Source of the DNA: Oasisia sp. SBJ-2009
Lineage: Eukaryota > Annelida > Polychaeta > Sabellida > Siboglinidae
Assembly: GCA_964017155.1 (NCBI GenBank)
Contig: OZ024856.1
Location: 3,061,701 to 3,125,700, forward strand
Reading direction: 5' to 3'
Length of the DNA stretch: 64,000 nt
This document shows, piece after piece, positions 12,020-23,800 of the stretch. The notes under the pieces are model-generated. The model was not told the origin of the DNA. It worked only from the letters and a program-made list of their open reading frames with translations, and ran no database searches. Position 1 is the first letter of the stretch. The number at the start of each line of letters is the position of its first letter. The position numbers and the translations under genes were made by a program.

Positions 12020-15000
12020 AAGTTGTGGTCACTGCCTGGGCCATGGGGGACACCTGCTGTTAAGTGTCTTCAGTAATTAGCACTGTTGGATGAAAGACAC
12101 ATTACAGTTGCAATCAATGGGTATTTTGAAGGTTGAAAACAACTTGTTTGGTGAAATTTGATTAGCAGTGAAGGTAATCAGTTTGGCAGGCATTACATGT
12201 GAAAAGTATTTGAAAATGTCAAATACTTTACATTGCTAAAGGCCAACTACAAATACTTTGAATAAAAAAATACAAACACAGATATATTTGACCCTATGTC
12301 TGGTTAATTAATTGACAGTTACTTTAGGAAGTGTTGCACAATGTCCACACTATGAAAATTTCCAAGTTGTCATATATATGTATCACATATCAAGTTAAAT
12401 TTAATATTTACAATAAGTTTTAAAACAACATTCCACTAATAAATTACCCCTGATGTTTATTCAAAAATGCAGGGAATGCATCTGCCATTGAAGCTAGCAC
12501 AACAAATTCACACTCACTAGTCATGAAGGCACACTGTAGGTGCAGCATGCAAGTCTTAACAGGTCGCCAGATAAACCTGTCATTCCTGTGCCTGGCCATT
12601 TAGTGCTAAGGGTGTAAAATGCCCTGGTATAGCTAAATGCAATAATGAGGCAATGTGTTTCTACTTAGAGCAGCCATTGATAATGGAAAACATTTCCCAT
12701 TGTTCACTTTGAGGTATTCCTTATACATGGCACACTGAGACAGGGTCATAAACATCAGCTGGACGGGAATGCTAGATTAATAGTCCATTACATATGGACT
12801 GACCATGGAAATATGAGTTGCTCTTTGCAAATAATATTTGTTTCTTTTTATTGCATATTCATGTAGTGAAGATTCAGAGACAAAAGCAAAAAAAATGTTA
12901 CCTATTTACACTGTTTCTAAGTTGAAACAATTTGAATTTTTAAAATGTAAAATTATGGTTTCAAGAAGAACAGCTTCAAAGGTTTCTTTGAGTTGACAGT
13001 GGTTATCTTTTACAACTGTAACTGTGGCATTCACCACTTTTTTCAGGTGTGCTTTTCACCTTGTAGATAGCATCCGCCATTAGCTGTGCTATAACTTAGC
13101 TATGCTGTTTACCGGGTACTCTGTAGGCTACGATTTTCACATCCAGGCAATGGTTTTCATACAGTAGCTGTTGTTTTACCAACAATTAAAATATATTTTA
13201 TGCATGTCACAAGACAAATTTACACACCTGGGTAACAATGACATAATTTACGTTAAATACCTAGCACACACACACCTAGGTAACAATGACATCATTTAAC
13301 TAACAAACACACGAAAGAACAGTCTATTCCAGGCTGTTTTTAAACGGAAACTTTATTAAAAAATACTTTTATAGGGTAATGTTTTTGCTCATAATAAGCA
13401 TTAGCGAGGAGCATCTCATTTTGGACTGACGAGATACAACACTCTTATGTATGAGTCACATGATGTGATGACAAACGCAGTATCCATTCACTGCCATTAC
13501 GTTGAATGGACTGTCAACTTGACTACAAGAACAATGTCAACAAGTGCTTGATCCATGTAGGTGTGTTAACAGTGCTCCTGTCAAGTGTCAGCTCTCAGTT
13601 CCAACAGAATACAAACATGTGCCAATTGACATATGTTCTGTGTATGTTCGTGAATGTACGTGTGCAAGCATAACTGTGCTAGGTAAATGACAATAACGAC
13701 TGCATAATATGCAAGTGGTGTATCAGTACAGTTCTTGCAGTGTCAGCCATCCACAGAAACGTTTGACAGATCAAAATGATGTCATAACTATAACTACAAA
13801 GAATAAATAAATATTTAGAAATATTGAATGATGCTTGAAATTATTTCTCTGAATTTTTTGTATAAATAAAAAAATGACTAACATCGGACATGTAAGCCTA
13901 TGCAACCTGATACACTATACTGGATCCTATGTAAGCAACACAGAGCAGTGCTTCATACCATCACTGTTTACTTTGGCAGAGTAGCTGTATACATACAGCT
14001 GTATCATTGTTTGTTGTCACATAGTCGTGTGTTAGCTCAGACACTTTTCACGGCAGACGAGTAGCCTTAATGTGACGGCAAGTGTGAGAAACAAAACAGA
14101 GTCTAACCCCAGTACACCCTGAAATGCAACAGACAGAACTGGTGACAGACATGTCCACACTTGACCGCTGTAACCCAGTGCTGAGGAAGATAAACCACTA
14201 ATGCCATGTTTATGCATCATGCACTATATATAACCAGTGCCAGAGTGAATGATTCCACCACAGGTCTCGACACGTCTGGCCATAAGAACACAGGCAGTGT
14301 GGCAAGACACTAGGTGTCTACCAACCAGCACTTCAAAGGACCCTTTAATCAGCACACCAACAATAGGACAATAATATTTACAAGAATTACCTTGTACGGG
14401 TGGAATGTAATTGTTCAGTAACAGAATAAAATGCTACAAAGGCTGTGTTCATTTCTTTCAGCTGGGAGTCACCGCAAGAAAAAATCTTCACTTGGATGAT
14501 GAAATGATTGACATCGATCGCTCAATTGCATGTGTCCATTTTACAAAAAAAACTACACAATACAAATTCATCAATATAATTAAGACATATCATTAAGACA
14601 TTCAGCTCTGACTAGACATACATGTATAATTGTACGACAGAGTGTAGACGATACAGGTCTTTATCGTGTCACTGTGCAATGGTTTACTATACAGTCTGTA
14701 CATACATGATAGCAATAATTTAAAGGACCTGAGGATTTGCTAGCAATAGCAACTGATGGTAAAACCCTAATCAAAATCAGACCATAATTAATTAAATACT
14801 ATCGAAACCTGCACCTTCATTTTGTACACCAGTATGAGTCATTATCGCAAGTTAGCTCCATCACAGTTAAAAACTCGCGAAGTTGTTTGAATCTGCGGAG
14901 CTGCACCTCAATGTCAGCTTAGCAAGTCTGTGCGTAATTCCATCCCCAGCTTATTAACTCCTATTTGAAAACAATTGTAGTTGTTATTTTATAGCAAATA

Positions 15001-15180
15001 TATATATGTGTTAACCAACTGGAAACTTATACACATGGTGAACATGTACGTCTGAACTGAAGGGGTTTTGGCCATGAGATCTGTCATACAAGTCTGGTCG
15101 GTAACCGTCTGGTCCAGAGTATAATAAGCCTGGAAGGGATTACATAACTGTCATATTCCAGGTATATCCAATAACAAAGG
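12020..15180. other. No gene recognised
   Basis: CpG-poor, AT-rich sequence. A short near-direct repeat containing ggtaacaatgacat occurs near 13,230 and 13,280. No exon with convincing coding similarity and splice sites was found on either strand. Confidence 0.4.
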
Positions 15181-15222
15181 TGTTTCGGGGACCACATCTT
15201 GCCCAGGGTACTGTTGATAAAG

Positions 15223-15262
15223 TCAGTGGTATACTCAGCCTTCAGGCTGAGTATACCACTGA
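15223..15262. repeat. Perfect 19-bp inverted repeat with 2-base loop
   Basis: Arms at 15223-15241 and 15244-15262 pair exactly around tc. The left arm begins tcagtggtatactcag. It resembles the fold-back at 10,674 in style but not in sequence. Confidence 0.9.
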
Positions 15263-15814
15263 TAGCATCCAGGGTGACAGAAGGCCTGCTGGGTGTTTAG
15301 GGCTGGGACTCAGCTGGGCCCTGTGTCTGACAGGACAGACCAATCAAAATCTTTATCAAACAGTCCACAATAGTTGAAGCCCTCTGAATAGGGAGATATC
15401 TAGGTCACCCAACAGTTGCACTGGGGGCAGTGGAAGGAAAGTAATGACATTCCATAGTCTTATGATAATTATCTTGACACTGGTGTACATATCACAGTAT
15501 GCATTTATTAGTGATTAAATATTGTCTTGTGGACTAGCTGTGTCCAGCGTCGATAACTAAATGGTCAGGGTACTTACTGTCCAATGACAAACAACAGAGT
15601 GTAGATGTGTCTACTCAGAATTGGGAATACTGACATTATAGCTGATTACGCCACACAATAGACAAATTAGGTCATGCAGAGAACAAACAAGAACCACACC
15701 TGGAACTTTATCGACATGCATGCCCCACATGCCTGTTGTACATTACCCCATGGATATTGATGGATACACTTACAGTGCAGACCTAACCATGGATTTTAAT
15801 GGAATTCACAAGTC

Positions 15815-15930
15815 GCATGCACATCATTCGAGGCATATTTTGGGAGCAAACATGAGCAAAATAGAACCTGATGCATGCACATCATTCGAGGCATATTTTG
15901 GGAGCAAACATGAGCAAAATAGAACCTGAC
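15815..15930. repeat. 58-bp tandem duplication
   Basis: Two nearly identical head-to-tail units (15815-15872 and 15873-15930), each starting gcatgcacatcattcgagg. Confidence 0.92.
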
Positions 15931-16044
15931 AAAACTGTGTACATAATAATCTAACGATACAGGGCTGGACACATGTGATCTGTGGTTTTCCTTCAGGAAG
16001 AATAATTGTCACCATGTAAGTGGGCACTATGGTCAAACGGTCAG

Positions 16045-16372
16045 TGGTGGACAGGGCTTTATGCAGGATCAAATTATTGCCAGTCACATGTTTTGGTTTG
16101 CCAGTCACATGTTTTGGTGGACACGTTGATGTTAACTGTTAAGCTAGTTTATAAACTTTCAAATTGTGCCTGGTGACCTGAAATGGGCTACAAACACACA
16201 ATTGACACCATTTACACTCACTTTCAAGGCATAACTAACAATATCTATGGTTTTGGAAGGCCTTTTTTTTGCTCCTTCATTTTTTTGCCCGTCCACCATA
16301 TTTCTACCCGTCCATATTCGTTTTTACCCGTCCAAATGACGGGTGGACGGGTCTCTAGATAAAGCTATGGTG
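16045..16372 (+). repeat. MITE-like dispersed repeat (reference copy in window)
   Basis: About 330 bp bounded by inverted near-terminal motifs: ggctttatgcag on the left, and ataaagcta on the right. It contains several cccgtcca/gacggg blocks. Related copies lie at 21297-21625 and 21890-22212 (reversed) and partly at 5983-6158. No coding capacity. Length and inverted ends suggest a non-autonomous DNA element; the target duplication is not clear. Confidence 0.6.
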
Positions 16373-16867
16373 GTGGACTGTCAGATCGGAGGAAACCGAT
16401 TTAATCTGTACTGGCTGCACTATTATAGGTGTCACTCTCTGGAAACTGACCCAGACAATTAACAGAGAAGAAAATAATAAATGACTGTCACCCTGTCACA
16501 CTGTAAGATGTCCTCAGCTCACCACCTGTCATGGGCCAGGCCTTTCCTGTTAATCATCTGACAACACCCTTGAGACTGTCACAGCTCTTATCAACACACA
16601 ACTGTTGACATGTGCTGCCATCAAACACAAATAAATAAATCATCATCATCTGTTGTCAACAGATGCTGTCACCAGCAGAGTTATCTCCTGTAAAGTCCCC
16701 TCCACCTGCTAGTGCATGCCACCCCACTATGTGGATGACAAAGCCCCTACCTTGTTGGAGACTACTCAGGACAATACCCTCACAAATAACAGTCATAGCT
16801 CATCAATTAAACAGTTGATCATTCAGCCAACGATTCATCGTTACTGACACCATTCCATTTGCCCAGA

Positions 16868-17300
16868 CTACAATAGCCTATCAAGCACTACAATAGCCTA
16901 TCAAGCACTTCATCTACACAACCAGCATATCTAAATTCAATGCAAGCTCCAGCAAGAAATTCCAGTCAGCTACGCTCAACCAGTAGTAACCCTCTTTATA
17001 TTCCTCCGGTGAAAATGAAAGTTGGGACCCGAGCTTTTTCGGTTGCTGCACCAACTATGTGGAATTTGCTTCCTGCCAGTGTTAAATCAGAAGGTAGTAT
17101 AGTTTCATTCCGCTGACGTATAAAAACCTATCTCTTTAACGCTGCCTATCCTCCTTAGCTTCCTAGCATCTCCATCCATCCATTGACGACTCACGCATTG
17201 TCTTACGATCATGAGTTTGCTTAATCACTTGGTTTTGTCACACCACTGAGCTCGATCTTCGAGGATATTGGTACAAAAGAAGTCTATTATTATTTTGATG
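16868..17300 (+). mobile_element. LINE 3' tail fragment
   Basis: Plus-strand sequence near 16,990-17,150 translates, with one in-frame stop, to a typical LINE C-terminal tail (NPLYIPPVK, RAFSVAAPTMWNLLP, a stop at the Ser-Phe-Arg helix, then KTYLFNAA). The 3' UTR ends in a tattattatt tail near 17,285. A 20-bp direct repeat (actacaatagcctatcaagc twice) occurs at 16868-16908. The clade is uncertain, within the CR1/L2/Jockey group. Confidence 0.65.
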
Positions 17301-18198
17301 GGTAGAAATTTTAAATGCCATAAACCATCACATTGTCCCTGACTGTTACTGACATGTATGTTATGCTTACAAATGGTAAGTTTTTATATACAGGGTTAGA
17401 ATTTAGCCAAAAATTAGTGGGGGCCAGCAAAATCTAGGGGCCCGACACAAAAAGTGGGGGCCATGCAACAAATGCACATTTAAGTCGCATTGTAACTATA
17501 ACTTTATTCAGCACAATTCACATGCCACAAACATAATGGCTGTAGCCTATGTAGCAGCTTAATTAGTAAATGCTAATGATAATTTCAAGAGATCAATGGA
17601 GGGTTGTTAATTTTCCTCTGAACCGGAGCTGCTTGAAACCTGTAGATCTTCCTCTTTGGGCTGCCTACGTTTGTAGATGGCAACATAAGGTTGCCTATTC
17701 CTACTCCCCCACCCACCCACAACAGCTTAAGTGACTGTGCGAGGTCCCGACGTCCTGTTCCTTCCTTCATTTTAGCCGCCATTCATGTACTTTAAAACAG
17801 TATTGGCCATAAACTGTATAAACCAAGGATTGACGCCTATGTACCTATATACCTATTGCCACAGCATTATGGAAAATGACAGTTTAGTTACATCGTAGAA
17901 CTTCATAGTAGATTATATCTAAGACCTGTCTATTTCTAGTAACACAAGGTTATTAGTTACTAGGTTATTAATTCTTTTTCCCTGGCCTAGACGACAGGTT
18001 TGTCCACCTCAGGCAACCCCTTGCCAATAAATTTAACCCTGACCAAGGGCAGCAACCTTCTGCCCCCCTTCACCGCCACCCCGACCCCAGGCAGCAGCCA
18101 GCATCATTTACTGGTAAAGTGAATAATGACATTTTCTTTGCCTTGGCCTCTGGGATAGGAAGTTGTCAGGCCATTATTTATAAATTTTACAGTTCTGT
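17300..18198. other. No gene recognised
   Basis: No exon seen. Purine-rich gtgggggcc blocks near 17,420-17,465 suggest an unidentified old repeat. Confidence 0.35.
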
Positions 18199-18840
18199 GA
18201 CAACTCACCTGGTAGTAGGTCTTGATGTTCTGATTGTGACCAACTCACCTGGTAGTAGGTCTTGATGTTCTGATTGTGACCAACTGACCTGGTAGTAGGT
18301 CTTGATGTTCTGATTGTGACCAACTCACCTGGTAGTAAGTCTTGATGTTCTGATTGTGACCAACTCACCTGGTAGTAGGTCTTGATGTTCTGATTGTGAC
18401 CAACTCACCTGGTAGTAGGTCTTGATGTTCTGACTGTGACCAACTGACCTGGTAGTAGGTCTTGATGTTCTGATTGTGACCAACTCACCTGGTAGTAAGT
18501 CTTGATGTTCTGATTGTGACCAACTCACCTGGTAGTAGGTCTTGATGTTCTGATTGTGACCAACTGACCTGGTAGTAGGTCTTGATGTTTTGATTGTGAC
18601 CAACTCACCTGGTAGTAGGTCTTGATGTTCTGATTGTGACCAACTGACCTGGTAGTAGGTCTTGATGTTCTGATTGTGACCAACTCACCTGGTAGTAGGT
18701 CTTGATGTTCTGATTGTGACCAACTCACCTGGTAGTAGGTCTTGATGTTCTGATTGTGACCAACTCACCTGGTAGTAGGTCTTGATGTTCTGATTGTGAC
18801 CAACTTACCTGGTAGTAGGTCTTGATGTTCTGCAGCAGTG
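18199..18840 (-). repeat. 40-bp array of duplicated exon end plus splice donor (16 units)
   Basis: Sixteen units at exactly 40-bp spacing, with plus-strand caact[c/g/t]acct starts at 18201, 18241 and so on to 18801. Read on the minus strand, each unit is the last 21 nt of the neighbouring exon (encoding NIKTYYQ) followed by 19 nt of intron beginning with a splice donor and ending cacaatcag. The unit at 18801-18840 belongs to the real exon and has donor GTAAGT. The other fifteen are GTGAGT (11) or GTCAGT (4, at 18281, 18441, 18561, 18641). Each extra unit therefore has an AG before the 21-nt segment and a donor after it. A partial 160-bp higher-order period is visible between 18281 and 18600. 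Confidence 0.95.
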
Positions 18841-18914
18841 TGTTCCAGTTGTGCAGGCGCTCCTTCAAGTCCTCAGGGTCGGCCACCACGCCGTCTGTGA
18901 CAGCCTTCGCATCA
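18809..18914 (-). CDS. CCDC88: CCDC88 (Girdin/Daple)-type gene, exon 3: HOOK domain
   Basis: A 106-nt exon with acceptor ttgcag at its upstream (higher-coordinate) side and donor GTAAGT at 18808-18803. It completes an Ile codon split with the previous exon, then encodes 35 residues including ADPEDLKERLHNWNTLLQ and NIKTYYQ, ending in phase 0. From memory of the family, vertebrate Girdin and Daple HOOK domains have the same layout (an LR.HNL.ILVR-type helix followed by NIKTYYQ or IKFYYQ). The downstream exon, expected to open with an E.LQQLI helix, was not found in the window. Fifteen extra copies of its last 21 nt plus donor follow in the intron. Confidence 0.82.
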
Positions 18915-19099
18915 CTGCAACACAGGGTGAGATGAAGGAAACATGCACACAGGCTATGGCTAGTAGACTTGTCCACCCATCACTTGGATGGGTAAAACTG
19001 GGTTTGTTCTGGATGGGTAGATGTCACAAGACGGATACAGAATAAGGAGCAAGAACTCTTACAAAATCATATTACTGTCAAGTACGGCTACGAAATGGA

Positions 19100-21120
19100 T
19101 GTCACACATGTGTATATAAATATATTACAGTTTATTTTAAGACGTAATACACAAAACACACATTTTTTTTCAAATAGGTAATATTTTTGCACCATCATCA
19201 TTGTTGTTTAAAGGTAACGTTTTCAGGTTTGTACCTTTTTTCATTAAATTTATACAAATTATATGAATGTTACCTGTAACCATTTGCCAACACCAAAAAA
19301 GTTAACTATGAAATCTTTAGACACATTCATTCATTCAGCATCCACAGCCACGCACTGTGAACTGCAATTTACCATTGGTAGTTCTACATGCTTAGTTTTT
19401 GTTATCTATACATGCCACATCGCTACACAAAATTTCAATAATTGTAATTATCCTTGGTGGGCCACTCGTCATGATCTATTGTTACACGAGTGCTGTGTTT
19501 TCATAGATATAATGGGCAGCGTTTCAGAAGAATGCACGTTATATCAGTCGCCTGGTCTATCTCGCCTGGTCATTGTAGCAATCTGAAGCCAGGCTACAGT
19601 AGATATCCTCTTACACCTGAATGAATTGTGCATGGTATGCATGCAGTACTTAATGCATTTTTAATTAATGAAAGATTTAGGCTGACTGTGACCCTATGAT
19701 TCAGCTGACTTGACATGTGCTGTTGTATGAGTCAATGGCAATGCAGATACAGCCTTTATGTCATATCGTTGTATAGCGGTTTATCACTCGAGACAACAGT
19801 AAAGGACTTTGATGTAATTGTTGACAATGATCCAATGCCTTGCATTACTCAGAAGTGACAATGCTCCCAGTACTGAATATGTAGCATCACTAGTATGTAA
19901 TATTATAAAATGTTAGCTCTGTTAATCGATAACTTTGGTAGCCTCGGCACAAGCCTTTACACAGTCCTGATGACATTTCACCAGTCCAGATGTGGTGTGG
20001 TTGACAAACCATTTCAAAACATAATTAACAATTATATATTATGATTTCTGAAGTCAATTGCTCATCGTTTTATTTACCCATGCACCTGTAGGAATTCATA
20101 CCCATCCTAAATGTATTTTACATGGTCAAATGACAGGGGGACGGATGCCTACATAAATGTATCCATGGGCAGGCACAATAACAGTGCCATATACAGTGTA
20201 CATGTACACTGTACAGTATTTCACCATTTCTGTGATACCAAATGAAAATGCTATGGATGCACTGATAATAACCTTACATGCACTACTAAAACTACGACTG
20301 TGTGATGTTTGAAATGTCTTAATTGATAAAAAATAAAATAAAAAAATGCCAGAAAGTTTGTTTAGTTGTTTAATAGAAAAGAACTTAATAATTTTAAGCT
20401 GCTAGTTTCATAATTAATGTACAACTGCTAACCTGGACACTGAGACATTTAACTAGAGGACAGTCAAAGTTCTGTAAACTGTCCTCAAAAATAGTTTAAA
20501 CAGAATTGGTAGAGTGGGTTATATATACAGTGTCAATAATGCTTCGTTACTTGTCCTGTCCACATGTCAGACAGCTTGCCGTGTCACATTTCAGTACTTC
20601 ACGATTCCAGGACATCAATGCCCCAGAATGAAATCCATGGCAGTACAATATCAGACAAATCTGATAAATAATGTGTTATGTGTATCACAGTGCTCAGTTA
20701 CTGATATTAATCACTCACACTGCATTGTGCCAGGCCCATTGACTGTGCCCACCAATCAAGTTTAATTCACTGTTTTAAATCACATTCCGTATCCTCTACT
20801 AAAGACACATTTTAAAGCAAGATGACACCAAATGCTGACATCCAGCATCCATTCACCCAATTGCACCAAGCACTAATATTGTATTGAAAAGAGTCCTGTC
20901 ACGTTGATTACAAGAGCAATGTCAAATTTGTCAATACGAATGTGCTCACTTGACTGTCAAATTTCAGCAGTCATCCCAACAGAAAACAAGCACATTGACA
21001 CACACACATGCATGTTCTATGTGCACATCTCTATGGATGTAAACTGCACACATGTTACACTGTAACATGTATGCACAGTATCTGGGTATAACAATTATAT
21101 GTAGCTACAAGCACTAGTTA
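19100..21120. other. Intron of the CCDC88-type gene; no other feature
   Basis: Sequence between the assigned exons 3 and 2. It includes a short perfect palindrome (acagtgtacatgtacactgt, 20197-20216). A cgggtgga-like block near 20,100-20,150 recalls the MITE family but is too diverged to delimit. Confidence 0.5.
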
Positions 21121-21125
21121 CTCAC

Positions 21126-21208
21126 ATTTGCTTCATGATGCAGTTGTTGAGGACAAGACCATCAAAGAAGTCCTTGTAGCCCAGTGACTCGGCACTGAAC
21201 GTCTGCAC
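21126..21208 (-). CDS. CCDC88: CCDC88 (Girdin/Daple)-type gene, exon 2: HOOK domain
   Basis: An 83-nt minus-strand exon with acceptor ttttacag and donor GTGAGT. It starts in phase 0 and encodes 27 residues (VQTFSAESLGYKDF, FDGLVLNNCIMKQ) plus the first two bases of an Ile codon finished by the next exon. The pattern matches the family's W[VT]KTF...VDG.FLN..M.QI stretch at the start of the HOOK domain, which in relatives binds light-intermediate dynein chain or microtubule-linked partners. Joining it to the flanking assigned exons keeps the frame, which is the strongest support for the model. Confidence 0.85.
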
Positions 21209-21296
21209 CTGTAAAACAACATGGACCCAGGTAAAATAAAGCCATACATTATCAAATGTCAACTGCTTGACAAATTTGAGGCCACAGAAATGTACA

Positions 21297-21625
21297 TTTT
21301 TAGACATCTTCAGCATAGTTTTATTCAGAGAACCGTCCACCTGTCATCTGGACGGGAAAAAAACAATGTGGAAGGGTAAAAATATGGGTGGATCACTGGA
21401 TGGGTAAAAATTAAGGAGTAAAAAAGGTCTACCAAATTCATAGATATTGTTAGTTATGAACTTATGTCTTAAAGGTCAATGTAAATAGTGTCTGTGTGTT
21501 TGTAGTCCATTTCAGATTATCAGACACATTTTTCAAGTTTGTAAACTGGCTTATCAGTTAACATCCATGTGTCCACCAAAACATGCATAATTGGCAATAA
21601 TTTTATCCTGCATAAAGCCTTGATC
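21297..21625 (-). repeat. MITE-like dispersed repeat, reverse copy
   Basis: Reverse-orientation relative of 16045-16372. It starts near agttttattcagag and ends near cctgcataaagcc. It sits just upstream of exon 2 within intron 1. Confidence 0.6.
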
Positions 21626-21889
21626 TTCAGCCAACACCACTACGTACATCACTCACGTGGAACCCTCAGGTGAATAGGAAAGGAGGACAGTTGGAAACCT
21701 CAAGCTGGGACACCTCGAAGCAGTAATAAAATAGACAGATTACAGCTGTGACGGCACAACACTTCAGGTGATCTTAGGTCTGTATCTCCATCAGCCCCTT
21801 CTGGGGTTAACCTGGGAGTTGAGCAGTGCACAGGCTGGCCTAGACACACTCCTACCATGCAAACATTCTCTAAAACTAGAAGCAACCAC

Positions 21890-22212
21890 AGCATAGCTTT
21901 ATGCAGAGACCTGTCATTTGAACGGTAAAAAACGTTGTGGACGGGTAGAAATATATGGGTTGGACGGGTGGTCGACGGGTAAGAAAATGAAGGAGCAAGA
22001 AAAGGTCTTCCAAAACCATAGATGTTGTCAGTTATGCCTTAGGAGCGAGTGTAAATGGTGTCACACATGTGTTTGTAGACCATTTCAGGTCATCTGACAC
22101 ATTTTAAAGTTTGTAAACTGGCTGAACATTTTAACATCCATGTCACCGGACCATGTGTCCACCAAATCATGTGTGCCTGGCAATAATTTGGTCCTGCATA
22201 AAGCCCTGAGTT
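21890..22212 (-). repeat. MITE-like dispersed repeat, second reverse copy
   Basis: The clearest inverted ends of the family: agctttatgcagagacc at the left, and cctgcataaagccctg at the right. It is separated from the copy at 21297-21625 by about 265 bp. Confidence 0.65.
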
Positions 22213-22259
22213 ACCATGGCCAGAAATTCTGGTCAGATCGACACACCATCTTGACATGT

Positions 22260-22673
22260 TCAATTTTGTATCTTATATCGTGCAAACAAATCACGAATGT
22301 TCCTGGAAAACAGGAGGGGACAGAAGAAGTGGAAGATCAACATTGTGATGTGACTAGAGAGTCACACGTGTCACTCTCTATACTGAAGGGTTATCAAAAG
22401 GCTATGAATGAACAATGTAGAGAATATTACTCAGATAATCTGTCAGAAGGAGAACATTTGTCAGGGGTGGAATATATGAAATATCCCACATGCAAGGTTA
22501 ACAAGGCCAAGAAGATCAACCGAGCTCTCCATAATGTAGGGTTGCCACTTGGTGGGGACTTGGGAGTCCCCTGCACATATCAATATTTAGACACTTTAGA
22601 TAGGCAACAGCATGTCAGTGGGACTCTGGACAGTATGTCACAAGTTATGTATGTCCTAGACGATGTGTTATAA
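22260..22673 (+). CDS. Unrecognised open frame, possible terminal exon
   Basis: A plus-strand frame that is open from within the preceding MITE copy to a stop at 22671-22673. The MITE-independent part encodes about 130 residues, rich in Glu, Lys and Ser (GKQEGTEEVEDQHCDVTRES, then YQKAMNEQCREYY). An acceptor-like ggaaaacag precedes it near 22,310. I recognise no domain. It lies antisense within intron 1 of the CCDC88-type gene. It could be a chance frame, an old transposon fragment or a small nested exon. No poly(A) signal is evident just downstream. Confidence 0.22.
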   Translation, partial: SILYLISCKQITNVPGKQEGTEEVEDQHCDVTRESHVSLSILKGYQKAMNEQCREYYSDNLSEGEHLSGVEYMKYPTCKVNKAKKINRALHNVGLPLGGDLGVPCTYQYLDTLDRQQHVSGTLDSMSQVMYVLDDVL

Positions 22674-23069
22674 ATTATCCGTAATTGTTATGGTATTATA
22701 TGTTATTTTTGCATTTAAGTCTTAAAATAGATCAGTGCACATTAGCACAAATGTTGCCACTCTTTGTGGACCATTAATTTTTAAGTTGCTTGCGCACTGT
22801 AAATGTACCTATTATCTTTTGGGAGGACATTTTTGGGACATATGTGACTTGGGACATAACGTCAATAACTCAGTCATCAGTGTCATCCATTGATGTATTC
22901 CTCTACTAGCCTAACCTCAACTTATTGACTATTGAGGATACAGGTAGATGAATATGAATAGCGAATTTTGTTTTGCTTACTCGTAAAACACAGGAATTTG
23001 TTTCATCTTAACAGCAGATGAATAGGTCTACAATTAATTCTAGAAATGGGAAATAAATTCCTAACTTAC

Positions 23070-23123
23070 CCATAAAACGAGGGGGGTCTCCATAAACCCA
23101 ACCCCCCCTAGGGTGGCAGCCAT
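23070..23123 (-). CDS. CCDC88: CCDC88 (Girdin/Daple)-type gene, exon 1 (start codon)
   Basis: The minus strand reads AAAATGGCTGCC, a good initiation context, then 18 codons (MAATLGGVGFMETPLVLW) to a consensus donor GTAAGT. It ends in phase 0, matching the phase-0 start of exon 2. The FMETPLVLWVQTF segment formed across the junction parallels the F..SPLVTWVKTF motif that opens Girdin/Daple proteins. Known family members are large coiled-coil scaffolds that activate G-alpha-i and modify actin and Wnt signalling; only the N-terminal 80 or so residues are visible here. I chose this ATG because it sits at the proper distance before the motif and in CpG-richer DNA. Transcript evidence is unavailable to me. 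Confidence 0.8.
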
Positions 23124-23800
23124 TTTACCGTTGCAATCCGTATCCAAGTTCAAATACGACGTCGGTTGTGGGATCGTAAATCCGCGCTATTTTAACTGTC
23201 ACAAGGCGGCCTCTCCATTTGTCATTTTTGAAGCGTCTCAGAGAGTCACACCTGGCTGGAGCAAAACTGCACAAACGCCAACGGTCGACTATAACTAGAA
23301 GCTACGTTTGCAGGGTTTACCACCATACAGTGCAGTGAAAGGTTGCCGAGTTGTGTACACATGTGCTCCTACAACTGGAGATTCGTTCGTCAACCCGTCG
23401 CCTCTGTGCACTGGGCGACATCGTCAAAGTCGTGCCTGCCCAAACAAGTAGCCGCGCAGACGACAAATAAAATGATTCACCATCAACGCCAGCGGCAGCG
23501 AACCTTTGTAACCACCGACGCAAACGCTCACGATTCGTGTTTACTGTCGCGGTATCCGGTTTGACTCTCGAAGCGGTGCTTCTCGCTGTCTATGTAGCTT
23601 CAAGTTAAAAAGCGTGACGGTTTCTTTGCACATACTAAAATAAATCCATTCAGACGCGGGGTGCTTGCTCCCAACACACATGTGTTGTTTCACCTGACGC
23701 TGGCAGCGACACCACCTGTAAACAAAGTGAAGTATTTCATCGCTCGGAAATGTAGTCCCGTGTGACTGGCAGCAACGTTACAGTGTTTGCACGTCTATCG
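23124..23800 (-). promoter_or_regulatory. Probable promoter and 5' UTR of the CCDC88-type gene
   Basis: CpG content rises sharply from about 23,100 onward (gacgtcgg, aaatccgcgc, gtcgcggtatccgg) compared with the CpG-poor 23 kb to the left. The sequence directly upstream of the start codon includes gccatttt on the plus strand, resembling a YY1-type element overlapping the ATG, a common arrangement in TATA-less animal promoters. No TATA box was recognised. Overlapping short open frames on both strands look incidental. Confidence 0.5.

Noticed and set aside
12202..12228. Small inverted repeat (aaagtatttga and its mirror)
   Set aside because: Only 11-base arms in AT-rich DNA; expected by chance.
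18199..18840. CRISPR-like regular array
   Set aside because: The 40-bp period has no variable spacers: every base of the unit is repeated. The unit is explained by an exon end plus intron start, and the DNA is from an animal.
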